DNA of 64,000 nucleotides from Paraliobacillus zengyii (GCF_003268595.1 NZ_CP029797.1:1385501-1449500); one strand, 5' to 3'. Counted from the first letter of the stretch, positions 26,487 to 35,800 are shown. Program-made: numbers and translations. Notes: generated by a model not told the origin, from the sequence alone.

Positions 26487-28592
26487 ATGAAAAAAAGCTG
26501 CGCATGGTTAGATGATACAAATAAAATACGTGTCGAATTTACAGAGATTCCAGATCAAACGACAATAAACCCAGTTATAAAAAACAAGCAGCGAAACTTT
26601 GAGATCGAATCAACGGAATGGAATGAAAAGGTAGTAACAATCATACTGAAGCAAAGCGTAGATTGTGAAGAGGATATGATGTTATATTGGCAAGACATGG
26701 AGCTTCAAATCCATCCAAGAGGGATTGTACGTACGGTCGCTTTTGAGAAAAAATATGATGCAAGTGATACGAAACTTGGCGCGCAGTATGGTCGTAGAAA
26801 AACGTCCTTCTCGATTTGGGCGCCGACAGCGACAAATATGGTGCTAGTCTTAAATGAGAAAGCACACATCATGTATAAAGAAACAAAAGGTGTTTGGACA
26901 GTTACCGTGCGTGGCAACTATCATTTAGCACGTTATTATTTTTTAGCTACAGTAAATGGTGAAAAACAAAAGATCAACGATCCCTATGCAAAAGGTATGA
27001 CGGCAAACAGTGAAGAAGGCGTTGTTTTAGATCTTCGCAGAACAGATCCAGAAGGTTTTCGAACCCATACGTATGCACCAGTGTCAAAAGCAGATGCAAT
27101 TATTTACGAGCTTCACGTTCGTGATGCGACAAGCTCGGTAGAAAGTGGGATCAGTAAAAGCCATCGAGGCAAATTTCTTGGACTAACAGAATTGAACACG
27201 ACAAATCCTGCGGGTTATTCAACAGGTTTGTCTTATATAAGTGAATTAGGCTGTACACATGTTCAATTCCTGCCACTGCAGGATTTTGCGCGAGCAGATG
27301 AATTAAATCCTAGTGAAAGCTACAATTGGGGCTATGATCCACTCCAATACTTTGTGCCGGAAGGAAGTTTCGCAACAGATGCAACAGACCTAGTGTTACG
27401 TGTGAAAGAATGCAAAGAAATGATTCATGCCTTTCACAAAGAGGGATTGTCCGTCATTTTAGATGTCGTCTTTAATCACGTCTATGATTTCGAAAATTCT
27501 AATTTTGAAAAAGTGTTACCAGGCTACTTTTTTCGATACCAAACGGATGGTACAGTTAGCGACGCGACAGGCACAGGAAACGATCTCGCAACAGAGAGAA
27601 GAATGGTTCGCAAGTTTATTCTGGAATGTGTCGATTATTGGTTAAAGGAATACCGTGTCGACGGTTTTCGCTTTGATTTAATGGGGGTAATCGATATACA
27701 AACGATGCTGGCGATTCAGGATCGATGCAACCAAGAAGACCGTCCAATTTTATTGCTAGGTGAAGGATGGGAATTAGATACACCACTTTTACCTGAACAG
27801 AAATCTTCCATGGCTCAAAGTGATCACTTGCAAGGTATTAGTTTCTTTAACGACAGCTTTCGTGACGCGATAAAAGGAACGTTATTTGATCAATTAAATA
27901 CAGGTTATGTGAATGGTAATGGCGCATATATCGAGAAATTACCTCAGCTGGTTGCCGGTTCCAGTGACGAACGATTTGGAGATCGATTGTTTTCCAATCC
28001 GTTTCAATCGGTTAATTATGTCGAGTGTCATGATAATCATACGTTGTGGGATCGATTCGTTCTGTCCAATCCGACAACTTCAGATAAAGATAAACAATAC
28101 ATGCATCAATTAGCAACAGGATTAACCCTTCTAAGCCAAGGTATCCCATTTATCCATGCAGGACAAGAATTTTTTCGCACAAAGAATGGTGACGAAAATA
28201 GCTATCTCTCAGGTGACCAGATTAATCAATTGGATTGGTCGCAGCGCGGGAGAGAGGACCAAAATGTGCAATGGATAAGACGTTTAATTCAATTTAGAAA
28301 AGCATCTCATTTATTTCAAATTGGAAATGTAGTTGAAATGGAACATCGTTTGCATATCATTCACTCTCCAAACCCAGTGTTTGGATTTCTATTAGCGGGA
28401 GCGGATGAAGATTTGGTCGTCTTTATAAACCCAACCAATGATGAAATACAAATAGAAATGCCTGCCCTTGGTAGATGGGAAAAGTCACTTAGTAATCACT
28501 CACAAGTAGTAACGGAAATAAGTTGCCTGTTAGATTCATGTGTAGTTATTCAAGGTTATGAGTTAGCTGTTTTAAAAAAAGAAAGACGCTGA
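26487..28592 (+). CDS. pulA: Type I pullulanase
   Basis: 701 residues, GH13_14 debranching enzyme cleaving alpha-1,6 links of pullulan and glycogen; the length resembles AmyX of B. subtilis. The type I signature YNWGYDP is present, with CBM48-like FSIWAPTATNMVLVLN before it. Catalytic motifs are DVVFNHVYDF, the nucleophile in DGFRFDLMGVID, GEGWELDT and ECHDNHTLWDR. No signal peptide, so it is intracellular and likely trims glycogen limit dextrins. Divergent from the glg operon, supporting that role. Confidence 0.93.
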   Translation: MKKSCAWLDDTNKIRVEFTEIPDQTTINPVIKNKQRNFEIESTEWNEKVVTIILKQSVDCEEDMMLYWQDMELQIHPRGIVRTVAFEKKYDASDTKLGAQYGRRKTSFSIWAPTATNMVLVLNEKAHIMYKETKGVWTVTVRGNYHLARYYFLATVNGEKQKINDPYAKGMTANSEEGVVLDLRRTDPEGFRTHTYAPVSKADAIIYELHVRDATSSVESGISKSHRGKFLGLTELNTTNPAGYSTGLSYISELGCTHVQFLPLQDFARADELNPSESYNWGYDPLQYFVPEGSFATDATDLVLRVKECKEMIHAFHKEGLSVILDVVFNHVYDFENSNFEKVLPGYFFRYQTDGTVSDATGTGNDLATERRMVRKFILECVDYWLKEYRVDGFRFDLMGVIDIQTMLAIQDRCNQEDRPILLLGEGWELDTPLLPEQKSSMAQSDHLQGISFFNDSFRDAIKGTLFDQLNTGYVNGNGAYIEKLPQLVAGSSDERFGDRLFSNPFQSVNYVECHDNHTLWDRFVLSNPTTSDKDKQYMHQLATGLTLLSQGIPFIHAGQEFFRTKNGDENSYLSGDQINQLDWSQRGREDQNVQWIRRLIQFRKASHLFQIGNVVEMEHRLHIIHSPNPVFGFLLAGADEDLVVFINPTNDEIQIEMPALGRWEKSLSNHSQVVTEISCLLDSCVVIQGYELAVLKKERR

Positions 28593-28700
28593 TAAAAGCA
28601 TATGATAAAAAATCTAGCCAACAGGTATAATTACTAAACTTTCTCGCTTAAAAAATAAGCTGATCGTTGGCTGTGTTCACAATATAACAGAACTTATGCC

Positions 28701-29163
28701 CCGCTCCTCAAGCGAAATGGGCTCCCTTTCCGCAGGCACGGCTTCAGCTAACTCGGATAAGCAAAGAACGCTTTCCGAGTGGATCTTCAGCTCGCTCTGT
28801 TCCTGCAGGAGTGTCACCCATTTCGCTTGATACGCTAGGTTTAGTCCGTTAATTGAAATTGCGTAAAAGACGCTATTATTCGTAATTAATGGGTAACTAA
28901 AGCAAGCGTAAGAAAAAATGAATAGTGATTTTATCACCTCTATAAAAAAAGATGCACTTATCCCGCGAAGGTAGCAAGTGGTTGACACTCCTGTGGGAAC
29001 AGCAAATGTTTTAGGGGGGATGAGTAATCGCAATCCCACAAACCGAAGATTCTCTATAGAAGCGTTCTTTGGGCCTGCGATTACTCGACCCACCTAAAAC
29101 ATTTGCTTCTATAGATAGCTAAGGTTGTGTCCACGGAAAGGGAGACCATTTGCTACCGTAGCG
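28701..29163. repeat. Inverted pair of modular hairpin arms, locus 1
   Basis: Left arm 28701-28838: a perfect 14-bp outer stem, TCAAGCGAAATGGG (28708-28721) with CCCATTTCGCTTGA (28817-28830), and an inner stem CTCGGATAAGC with GCTTTCCGAG. Right arm about 28971-29163: outer GTAGCAAGTGGT with ACCATTTGCTAC and inner CTATAGAAGC with GCTTCTATAG, plus a long nested core around GAGTAATCGCA. About 130 unrelated bases separate the arms. Related loci are at 35801-36252 and 57228-57690. This fills most of the 755-base gap after pulA; no reading frame in it looks real. Confidence 0.85.
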
Positions 29164-29347
29164 TGTCTAAAATTTATAAGACTCTCACCACAGAGTTTCT
29201 CTCAAGTTCGTAAGATGATTTTAAAAGAAGTGTGAAGTCAACTACTAGTAATACCAATACTTAAATGACTGATTCACTCTGCGAAAGTTGATCAATTATG
29301 CTAATATAGTAAAAGAAGTTATTACTATTAGTTGGGGGCTTTTAAAA

Positions 29348-29554
29348 TTGAAAGATTTTTTCAAATATAAGATTTTTTTAGTAATGGGTGGCTTTCAGTT
29401 ACTCGTATGTTTAGGATTTGGTTATTTGCTAGTTACAAGGTTCGAAAATAATCCACTATTAATTGTTGTGGAAGTTCTCTTGGTTATAGGTGTTTTATTA
29501 AATTACGTGTTTTATCGCTATTTTAAAAAAATATATACTAAAATAGATAAGTAA
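29348..29554 (+). CDS. Small two-pass membrane protein
   Basis: About 68 residues. TTG at 29348 follows TTGGGGGC at about 11 bases; a longer in-frame version from 29288 lacks a ribosome-binding site. Two hydrophobic segments (residues 9-29 and about 37-56) lie between a lysine-rich start and a basic tail (RYFKKIYTKIDK). No family recognised. Its own terminator follows. Confidence 0.5.
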   Translation: MKDFFKYKIFLVMGGFQLLVCLGFGYLLVTRFENNPLLIVVEVLLVIGVLLNYVFYRYFKKIYTKIDK

Positions 29555-29560
29555 ATATGT

Positions 29561-29596
29561 AGGGAGCAATGATGATAGCGATCATTGCTCCCTTTC
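29561..29596 (+). terminator. Terminator after the 29348 gene
   Basis: GGGAGCAATGAT (29562-29573) pairs perfectly with ATCATTGCTCCC (29581-29592), then TTTCCC. Confidence 0.7.
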
Positions 29597-29709
29597 CCAT
29601 TTTTATCTGTTGTTTAAATTTTCTGATAATTATCAAAATGAAAAGCTGTGAATGAAATTTTTGTTGCTAATTATGATACAATAGTAGTGTTGTAAAGGAG
29701 GGGAAAGAC

Positions 29710-30924
29710 ATGGATCCACTAGATATTGTCGGTAATTTAGATCATGTAAAACCAGCGTACCAGCCCATTTTTAGTGCGATTACCCACTCGATTACGGGTT
29801 ATGAAGTATTGGGCCGTTTTTATAATGGCGAAGAATGGGTAAGTTTAAGCGATTTTTTTCACGATATAGAAGTGCCTGATGAATTTAAAGTTGAAGTTGA
29901 TCAACATCTCTTACATATTGCAATTAGAGAAATGTTGGCATCAGATCAAACGTCTTTTTTATGTATTAATCGTAATGCAAAGCAATTACTACTGAATGAT
30001 GGGGAAGATTTATTGCAAGCATTACAGAAGTTTGAAAAAGAGGGCTTCGCAATGAATCGAATTGTGATTGAAGTGACAGAAGAAGACATAGACGAAGATT
30101 TTGAAAATATAAATCATTTATTACTTTATTATAAAACGTATGGCATTCAGATTGCGATTGATCATGTCGGTGCTAAAAGTGCTAATATCGATCGAATTCG
30201 CCAACTGGAACCGCATATGTTAAAAATAGATACACGCATAATTGGTAGCTATAAAGAGGAAGGATTTCAAGACATCATGTATTCACTTGCAATGCTAGCG
30301 CATCGGATCGGTGCAGCATTATTATTTGAGAATATTGAAGATGATTTCTTGCAATACTTTGCATGGAAAAATGGTGGTCGTTATTATCAAGGCTTCTATT
30401 TAGCTAAACCTGCTTTTGAACTTGGTTCGACCGAGACAGTAAACGTAAATATTAGTGAAAAAGTCTCGGAATATATCCAACGGGAAAAATCATTGATTGA
30501 AGAGCGTTTAGGTTATATTTTATCTTGGGAAGAAAAACTGAAACAGTTACTACCACAGTGGAAAGATCCGGAAAATGTTGATGGCTTTATTGAGGTGGTA
30601 ACAAGTAACTTTAATCAAGAAAGCTTCCGGATGTACGTTTGTGATAGTAATGGACAACAAGTGTCCGCTAACTTTAGAAAACAATCCACAAGTTGGGAAA
30701 TTGAATCTGATCGAAAAGGATCGAACTGGGCATTTCGTCCGTACTTTTTAGAAAATATGATGCAAATGAAAATATGGAAAAAAGGCATATTATCTGATAT
30801 ATACTCCGATATTGAGACAAGAGAATTAATCCGAACATTTAGTTATCCACTATCTAGCTCATACTATTTATTTATAGATATACAATATACATTTATTTAT
30901 GAGAATGAATGTTTATTAATTTGA
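29710..30924 (+). CDS. ykuI: YkuI-like EAL-domain c-di-GMP-binding protein
   Basis: 404 residues, nearly the length of B. subtilis YkuI (407) and alike end to end, including the C-terminal NWAFRPYFLENMMQM and DIYSDIETRELIRTFSYP. An EAL domain spans about residues 10-245 with a PAS-like C-terminal domain after it. The EAL signature reads EVL at residues 32-34, as in YkuI. The metal-binding DDFG region reads IDHVGAKSANIDRI, with His where active enzymes have Asp. YkuI binds c-di-GMP but shows little or no hydrolysis; the changed metal site here points to a sensor. ATG preceded by aaaggagggg. Confidence 0.88.
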   Translation: MDPLDIVGNLDHVKPAYQPIFSAITHSITGYEVLGRFYNGEEWVSLSDFFHDIEVPDEFKVEVDQHLLHIAIREMLASDQTSFLCINRNAKQLLLNDGEDLLQALQKFEKEGFAMNRIVIEVTEEDIDEDFENINHLLLYYKTYGIQIAIDHVGAKSANIDRIRQLEPHMLKIDTRIIGSYKEEGFQDIMYSLAMLAHRIGAALLFENIEDDFLQYFAWKNGGRYYQGFYLAKPAFELGSTETVNVNISEKVSEYIQREKSLIEERLGYILSWEEKLKQLLPQWKDPENVDGFIEVVTSNFNQESFRMYVCDSNGQQVSANFRKQSTSWEIESDRKGSNWAFRPYFLENMMQMKIWKKGILSDIYSDIETRELIRTFSYPLSSSYYLFIDIQYTFIYENECLLI

Positions 30925-30943
30925 GCACTAACACATAAAGAGG

Positions 30944-30969
30944 GTTCCGCTAAACCATGCGGAACTTTC
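30944..30969 (+). terminator. Hairpin between ykuI-like and HD-GYP genes
   Basis: GTTCCGC (30944-30950) with GCGGAAC (30959-30965), then TTTCG; a short weak terminator or attenuator. Confidence 0.45.
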
Positions 30970-31001
30970 GCCATTTATAAACAGAAGAAGTAGGTGTATT
31001 C

Positions 31002-32492
31002 ATGCATGTTTATCACCAGTTTGTCCGGCGTATTATTATAAATTATTTACTTGGTTCCTTTGTTGCTGTCTTACTTGTCGGAGGGACGTTTATCTTTACA
31101 ACGTTAGAAATACCTGAAGTTGAGCTATCTGTTATGCTCGCTACGATTCTTCTGTCGCTTGTTGTCATGATGGGGGCGGAATTATATGTGTTACACAAAG
31201 ATTTACACTTGATTAAGTTTGCGACGTCTCATAGGGAACTTTCGATGGAAGAAATTACTGCAGCGTATAAACAAACACATCGCTTTCCATTTTTAACGGT
31301 GCGTAGAATTTTGTTACCTCATTTCCTTGGATTTTCGATTCCAGCTGGAGCTATCTCTATTCTATTTATTCAAATGGGGATCTTACATGTTTCCTATCAA
31401 TATGTGGTATATGCGTATATTGGATCTGCTTTAGTTGCCGTTATGCATGGACTTGTTGAATATTACCTGAGCATTGAGGCTATTAAACCAGTTTTAGCTG
31501 ATATAAGAAAAAAAGCAAGGACGATGCACCAAGTTGAACTATCTACACATGGTTATATACTCGTAACAATTAGAAAAACGTTAATAGCTAGTGCTTTAGT
31601 AATTGGTGTATCACCAATCTTATTATTTACGGTAGCTGCTCAAATTCGTTTAGAAGAGGTGGCACCTGAAATTGCCGCTGATTATTGGAATTGGGCTGGA
31701 GCAATTATTGTCATGAGCATGTTGTTCGCCTCTTTGAGTGCATGGTTATTTGCTAAATCAATTCAAGATCCAATTACAGAATTACAAGTTTCGATGAAAA
31801 AAGTACAGGAAGGGAATTTAGCAGTAGATGCACAAGACAATTATTCCAATGATTTTTCAAAACTAATCGATGGATTTAATCACATGGTCATCTCTCTAAA
31901 GGATAAAGACACGATTAATCAAGAGCTTTTAGAAAGTTTTATTACCACTTTGGCTGCAGCATTGGATGCACGCGATCCATATACAGCTGGTCATTCAATT
32001 CGGGTTTCGCAAAATGCAGTGAAAATAGGAGAAGGACTGGGTCTAGATGAAAAGGAATTAATTCTTTTACGCAAAACGGGTCTTCTTCATGATATTGGTA
32101 AAATAGGTGTAGAAGATAGTGTTTTACTGAAAGATGGTAAATTAACAGACGAAGAGTTTACTAAAATACAAGCACATCCAGTTTTGGGTGAAAATATTCT
32201 TAAACAAGTTAAACCACAAGAAGCAATGGAGCAAATGTTGCCTGGTGTTAGATCACATCATGAAAGATTTGATGGGAAGGGGTATCCTGATCAGTTAAAA
32301 GGAGAAGCCATTCCATTGTTCGGACGCATTATTGCAGTGGCAGATGCATTTGATGCGATGACCTCAAACAGGCCATATCGAAATGCGATGCCAAAAGAGC
32401 GTGCATATGACATTATAAGAAGTGGAGCAGGAACACAGTGGGACGCTGAGTGTGTATCAATCTTTTTAACACAACATGGGCAAGCTAAATAA
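31002..32492 (+). CDS. Membrane HD-GYP phosphohydrolase with HAMP domain
   Basis: 496 residues. Six hydrophobic segments occupy about residues 10-255, then a HAMP linker (ITELQVSMKKVQEGNLAV) and an HD-GYP domain from about residue 305. HD-GYP motifs are LHDIGKIG, AHPVLGENIL, HHERFDGKGYP and AVADAFDAMTSNRPYR; the GYP triad and metal-binding HD are intact, so c-di-GMP phosphodiesterase activity is likely. The large multi-pass input domain has no family I recognise. It stands downstream of the YkuI-like gene with a weak hairpin between, suggesting a c-di-GMP pair. Confidence 0.88.
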   Translation: MHVYHQFVRRIIINYLLGSFVAVLLVGGTFIFTTLEIPEVELSVMLATILLSLVVMMGAELYVLHKDLHLIKFATSHRELSMEEITAAYKQTHRFPFLTVRRILLPHFLGFSIPAGAISILFIQMGILHVSYQYVVYAYIGSALVAVMHGLVEYYLSIEAIKPVLADIRKKARTMHQVELSTHGYILVTIRKTLIASALVIGVSPILLFTVAAQIRLEEVAPEIAADYWNWAGAIIVMSMLFASLSAWLFAKSIQDPITELQVSMKKVQEGNLAVDAQDNYSNDFSKLIDGFNHMVISLKDKDTINQELLESFITTLAAALDARDPYTAGHSIRVSQNAVKIGEGLGLDEKELILLRKTGLLHDIGKIGVEDSVLLKDGKLTDEEFTKIQAHPVLGENILKQVKPQEAMEQMLPGVRSHHERFDGKGYPDQLKGEAIPLFGRIIAVADAFDAMTSNRPYRNAMPKERAYDIIRSGAGTQWDAECVSIFLTQHGQAK

Positions 32493-32533
32493 AAAACAGG
32501 GTAACGACAAAAGTAGTCGGCACCCTGTTTTTT
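32493..32533 (+). terminator. Terminator of the HD-GYP gene
   Basis: AAACAGGGT pairs with ACCCTGTTT around an additional small stem (CGAC with GTCG), then TTTTTT; it begins at the stop codon. Confidence 0.85.
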
Positions 32534-32574
32534 TATAAGTAGATAGGGAAAATAACCAAATCATGCAAACCTCT

Positions 32575-32650
32575 TTGTTGGTCTTTCTTGCAGTCTTCAG
32601 AAATTTCATCGCCTCGAACTGCTTACTTCTATTTTGTTGGCTTTTTGAAC
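32575..32650. repeat. Dispersed palindromic repeat (copy 2, truncated)
   Basis: Related to 26228-26340: TTCTTGCAGTCTTCAGAAAT (32585-32604) and a right end GGCTTTTTGAAC. The left inverted end is not recognisable. It overlaps the 3' end of the YdbT-like gene and provides that gene's last codons and its TAG stop (32629-32631). Confidence 0.55.
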
Positions 32651-34095
32651 TCATTATTATAAGAATACCAATCTCCAATTCGATCGACATCTTCTTCTTC
32701 AAGCTCAGCTAATATATAGTTTCTCCCAAAAAAATTATTAAGGATAGAGCCTTTTAAAGTGGCCAGCCCTTGTTCGCGATGAAGTATGTGCTGCTTCTTT
32801 TCAAAAGCTTGAATACGCTTTTGCTTTAGCATAATCGTTTCTTTTGATAACTGACGCATCTGCAGTGTTAACATGGATTCGGTAAGCTTGAAACCAGTTG
32901 TGCGGTGAGTCAGGATACCTAACAGAATAGATAAAGCTAATATGATAAGTGGAATCCATATCCAATCGATAAAGAAGATACCTACAGCAATTGATGCAAG
33001 TATGGGAATCCAAGTTGAACGTAAAAGATAGTAAGGTAATGCCCGTTTTGGTAAGGCTGTATAGTTCTCAGGTAGATCACTATACTCTGGGATTATTTCA
33101 TCTAAAAAGTCGTGTATCTTATTTTTGCTTAATAGAGGAAACAGAATCGTATTTGTTCCTTCTTGTTTATCTGTTTCCCCACCTGCAATCTCAACAAAAA
33201 TTGTTGCTAATCCTAGCGGTTGGCGAATAATAGATTGTGTGATACCGACAGCTTGAATACGTTTCAACGGAATAGTTGTCTGTTTCTTTTCTAACAATCC
33301 GCGCGTAATATATAACTCCTCTTCATATCTCGTAATTGTGAAATTTCCATATTTTATCATCGTACCTAATATACCAACTAGCCAAACGCCAATAAAGAAT
33401 AGGATCGATAATAGCACAATTGTTTCAATCGCTTGTGATATAAGCCAAGTGGTTGTTTCTTGGTAGAATTTATCTGGAATAAGTGTTTCAACCTGAGATG
33501 AAAGAAAAGCTAGTAATGCTAAAATAATTCCAAAACTTCCAGATGTTGTTCCTGCAATAAATAATTTGCGAAATGAAATTGTTCGAGATGGATAATCCCC
33601 CTCAGACTTTGTGTCGTCTTCAACGAGTTTCTCTTCACTATTAGTTGTAGTAGGTCGCTTTGCTTTTAATTGATCATGCAACCATTGACCTTCCGTAAAT
33701 GTAACCGCACTTAGTGCCGCATCAACATCTTGATCACTACCAGCCGTTTCAATTTGTACTTTGGTTAATCCGAAAATACGGTGGATAATATTCTGTGATA
33801 GATCTATCGATTGAATTCTATGTTTAGAAATCGTCCTTTTTTTACGAATGAAAATACCTTGTTCAATCCGTAATTGATCTTCGTCAAGCTGATAAGTGAA
33901 TTTCATCCAACCTATGACGTTCAAAACGATGAAAACAATAGTTAAAACGATAACGCCTAGTATGACATACTTGAAGAATCCATCATTAGAAGCTATTAAA
34001 ATAATCGGAAGTAAGCCAAAGATAGATTGTCTTATCGTGTTTATTGCACGAAAAATAATTGCCGCTGGATGTAGTCTTTTTGGTTCAGACATCAT
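32629..34095 (-). CDS. ydbT: YdbT-like bacterial PH-domain membrane protein
   Basis: 488 residues with repeated bacterial PH (bPH2) domains. The pattern LRIEQGIFIRKKRTISKHRI followed by QSIDLSQNIIHRIFGLTKVQIETAG occurs early, and again at LYITRGLLEKKQTTIPLKRI followed by QAVGITQSIIRQPLGLATI; a third degenerate unit is near the C-terminus. Four or so membrane segments separate them. The YdbS/YdbT pair is conserved in Bacilli and linked to resistance to antimicrobial compounds. It overlaps the YdbS-like gene by 11 bases. The last codons derive from a dispersed repeat. Confidence 0.85.
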   Translation of the reverse strand: MMSEPKRLHPAAIIFRAINTIRQSIFGLLPIILIASNDGFFKYVILGVIVLTIVFIVLNVIGWMKFTYQLDEDQLRIEQGIFIRKKRTISKHRIQSIDLSQNIIHRIFGLTKVQIETAGSDQDVDAALSAVTFTEGQWLHDQLKAKRPTTTNSEEKLVEDDTKSEGDYPSRTISFRKLFIAGTTSGSFGIILALLAFLSSQVETLIPDKFYQETTTWLISQAIETIVLLSILFFIGVWLVGILGTMIKYGNFTITRYEEELYITRGLLEKKQTTIPLKRIQAVGITQSIIRQPLGLATIFVEIAGGETDKQEGTNTILFPLLSKNKIHDFLDEIIPEYSDLPENYTALPKRALPYYLLRSTWIPILASIAVGIFFIDWIWIPLIILALSILLGILTHRTTGFKLTESMLTLQMRQLSKETIMLKQKRIQAFEKKQHILHREQGLATLKGSILNNFFGRNYILAELEEEDVDRIGDWYSYNNEFKKPTK

Positions 34096-34564
34096 CTTGC
34101 TCCACCCTCGCTAATTCAGAAATTTGATCGCGTAATGCGGATGCTTCCTCTTCAAGTAATGCTGGTATCTCATGTGTTGTTGCTGCAGTTGAAATCGTTA
34201 GACTTGATAAACCGTACCTTTTTAAAATTGGTCCTTGCTTAGTATCGACGTGTTGGACGCGAATCATCGGTACAAGTGTACGTGTGACAATAATAATACC
34301 ATGTTGAATATAAATCTCTTGATCATAGATTTGATATCGCCACCTGTTCCAACGTATTTTCGGAATAAAGAAAATAGTGACGATGCTCTCTACTATGGTT
34401 ATTACCAATAAACCAATTGCGTACCAATAAGAAAATGAAAAAATATTAGCTAAAACAAATAAAGCAATCGTAACAATAAGTGGAATGAGTGCCATTAGAG
34501 TAGCATTTAATTGCCAAGCTTTAATTGCATCTTTTGCAATCCGTTCTTTTGGTGATTGTCTCAA
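34085..34564 (-). CDS. ydbS: YdbS-like bacterial PH-domain membrane protein
   Basis: 159 residues with two membrane segments (about 22-45 and 46-68) followed by one bPH2 domain: IYDQEIYIQHGIIIVTRTLV, RVQHVDTKQGPILKRYGLSS and LTISTAATTHEIPALLEEEA. The start is TTG with GAGGAAG upstream. It forms an operon with the YdbT-like gene, with coupled translation (overlapping ends). Membrane-associated; role presumed with YdbT. Confidence 0.85.
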   Translation of the reverse strand: MRQSPKERIAKDAIKAWQLNATLMALIPLIVTIALFVLANIFSFSYWYAIGLLVITIVESIVTIFFIPKIRWNRWRYQIYDQEIYIQHGIIIVTRTLVPMIRVQHVDTKQGPILKRYGLSSLTISTAATTHEIPALLEEEASALRDQISELARVEQDDV

Positions 34565-34643
34565 AAAATATCTTCCTCTCTAGAAAAATTAGTCTACTAT
34601 ATATACGGAAGGAAAAGGTAAATCGTTTCATTAATCTATACTT

Positions 34644-35315
34644 TTATTTTTTTATCAAACGCCAATTAATAAGAAATAAACCTAGACTTGCGATTAGAAG
34701 AACCCAATAAGGTATGTTAATTGCGATACCAAAATCAGGAATAAGAAAAAAGACAGCAAACAAAGTACTTATCGAAATTGTACTAACTAGCCAGAGAATA
34801 AAAAACTCTTTCACCTTATGAATTTTTTTAAATGCACTCCAACGTAGATACTGAACACATAGCCAAATAAATAATAAAGCCAGCAAGACGGAAAGTACAC
34901 CTTGTATCAGAATGGATGGAAGATAGGTAGTTCTAAGCGCTTCACCAATGCCAAAGATATAAAATAACACAACTCTTATAATACTAGAGGCAAAAATAAG
35001 TGCAGCTAAAAACGACAAAATTCCAGTACTAACAAAAGTAATTCGTTCTTTCGTGACCATTTTTGGTAATTCGCCTACGATCTCATATGCATATTGTTTC
35101 GGATTATCACTGAAGATATCTTCAGCTGGCCGCCCCTGATCCTGAGCTATTAGTAAATGATCGAGTAGCTCCGTTAATATTTCCTCTGTTGCTTGTTCGG
35201 ATTTATCATAGGAGAGTCGAATATATACAAGCATTTCTTCATAATAATATAAATTTTCATCATTTAACTGTTTGCGTTTTTGATTGTTTTCTTCAATTAA
35301 GTCTTTTACGTGCAT
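34644..35315 (-). CDS. DUF1129-like membrane protein paired with PadR 2
   Basis: About 223 residues. The N-terminal ~85 residues are helical and charged (YYEEMLVYIRLSYDKSEQAT, ILTELLDHLLIAQDQGRPAE and KQYAYEIVGELPK), like the DUF1129/HAAS group. Four to five membrane segments follow. The ATG overlaps the stop of the padR gene (TGATG), showing coupled translation. Same architecture as 12431-13183 although the sequences differ. Probably the sensor or target of the paired PadR. Confidence 0.75.
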   Translation of the reverse strand: MHVKDLIEENNQKRKQLNDENLYYYEEMLVYIRLSYDKSEQATEEILTELLDHLLIAQDQGRPAEDIFSDNPKQYAYEIVGELPKMVTKERITFVSTGILSFLAALIFASSIIRVVLFYIFGIGEALRTTYLPSILIQGVLSVLLALLFIWLCVQYLRWSAFKKIHKVKEFFILWLVSTISISTLFAVFFLIPDFGIAINIPYWVLLIASLGLFLINWRLIKK

Positions 35316-35653
35316 CAAAATTCACCATCTTCCTTTAATAGTTGATCAACGGGTGATTTAATCATCTCCCAGTTCTGTTTAAATAGTTTAAGTGCAACAT
35401 TGCCTGATTCTGTTAAGGTGTAATATTTTCGATTAGGACCACTAACTGACTTACGCATTTCACCCGCAATTAATTTCTCTTTTTGTAAACGTAATAAAAT
35501 TGGATAAATTGATCCCTCACTGACTTCTAGGCCTTGTTCTTCCAATTTAATCGATAATTCGTAACCGTAGACTGTTTGTCGCGAAATAATTGCTAAAATG
35601 CATCCTTCTAAAATTCCTTTATATAATTGACTTCGAATTGCCAAAAAAATCAT
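35315..35653 (-). CDS. PadR-family transcriptional regulator 2
   Basis: 112 residues, winged-helix PadR: YKGILEGCILAIISRQ, VYGYELSIKLEEQ, SEGSIYPILLRLQKEKLI and SGPNRKYYTLTESG. Close to PadR 1 (12100-12426). The ATG at 35653 has aaaggcag too near for certainty; a TTG three codons on is possible. It heads a two-gene unit with a membrane partner, and sites upstream resemble those of padR pair 1, so the two regulators may recognise similar operators. Confidence 0.85.
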   Translation of the reverse strand: MIFLAIRSQLYKGILEGCILAIISRQTVYGYELSIKLEEQGLEVSEGSIYPILLRLQKEKLIAGEMRKSVSGPNRKYYTLTESGNVALKLFKQNWEMIKSPVDQLLKEDGEF

Positions 35654-35663
35654 CTGCCTTTAT

Positions 35664-35716
35664 CAGTAACTTGTTATACATAATAGCGTAACATGTCTTT
35701 CGCTAACTTGCAATGC
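35664..35716 (-). promoter_or_regulatory. Probable PadR operator upstream of padR 2
   Basis: Contains GTAACTTGTTA (35666-35676) and CTAACTTGCAATGC (35703-35716); the second is nearly identical to the site at 12001-12015 upstream of padR 1, including the following AT-rich AGTAGT. I cannot fix the promoter. Confidence 0.5.
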
Positions 35717-35800
35717 ATAGTAGTGGAATATGCTCTTTTTATTTTTAGAAGTAACATCGAATAAGTAGAACTCTGTGGTAAGAGGCATAAAGTTCTTACC

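Noticed and set aside
28677..29093. Minus-strand open frame across locus 1 of the hairpin elements
   Set aside because: The frame runs through inverted repeats and has no ribosome-binding site; similar frames at the other loci share only the repeat sequence.
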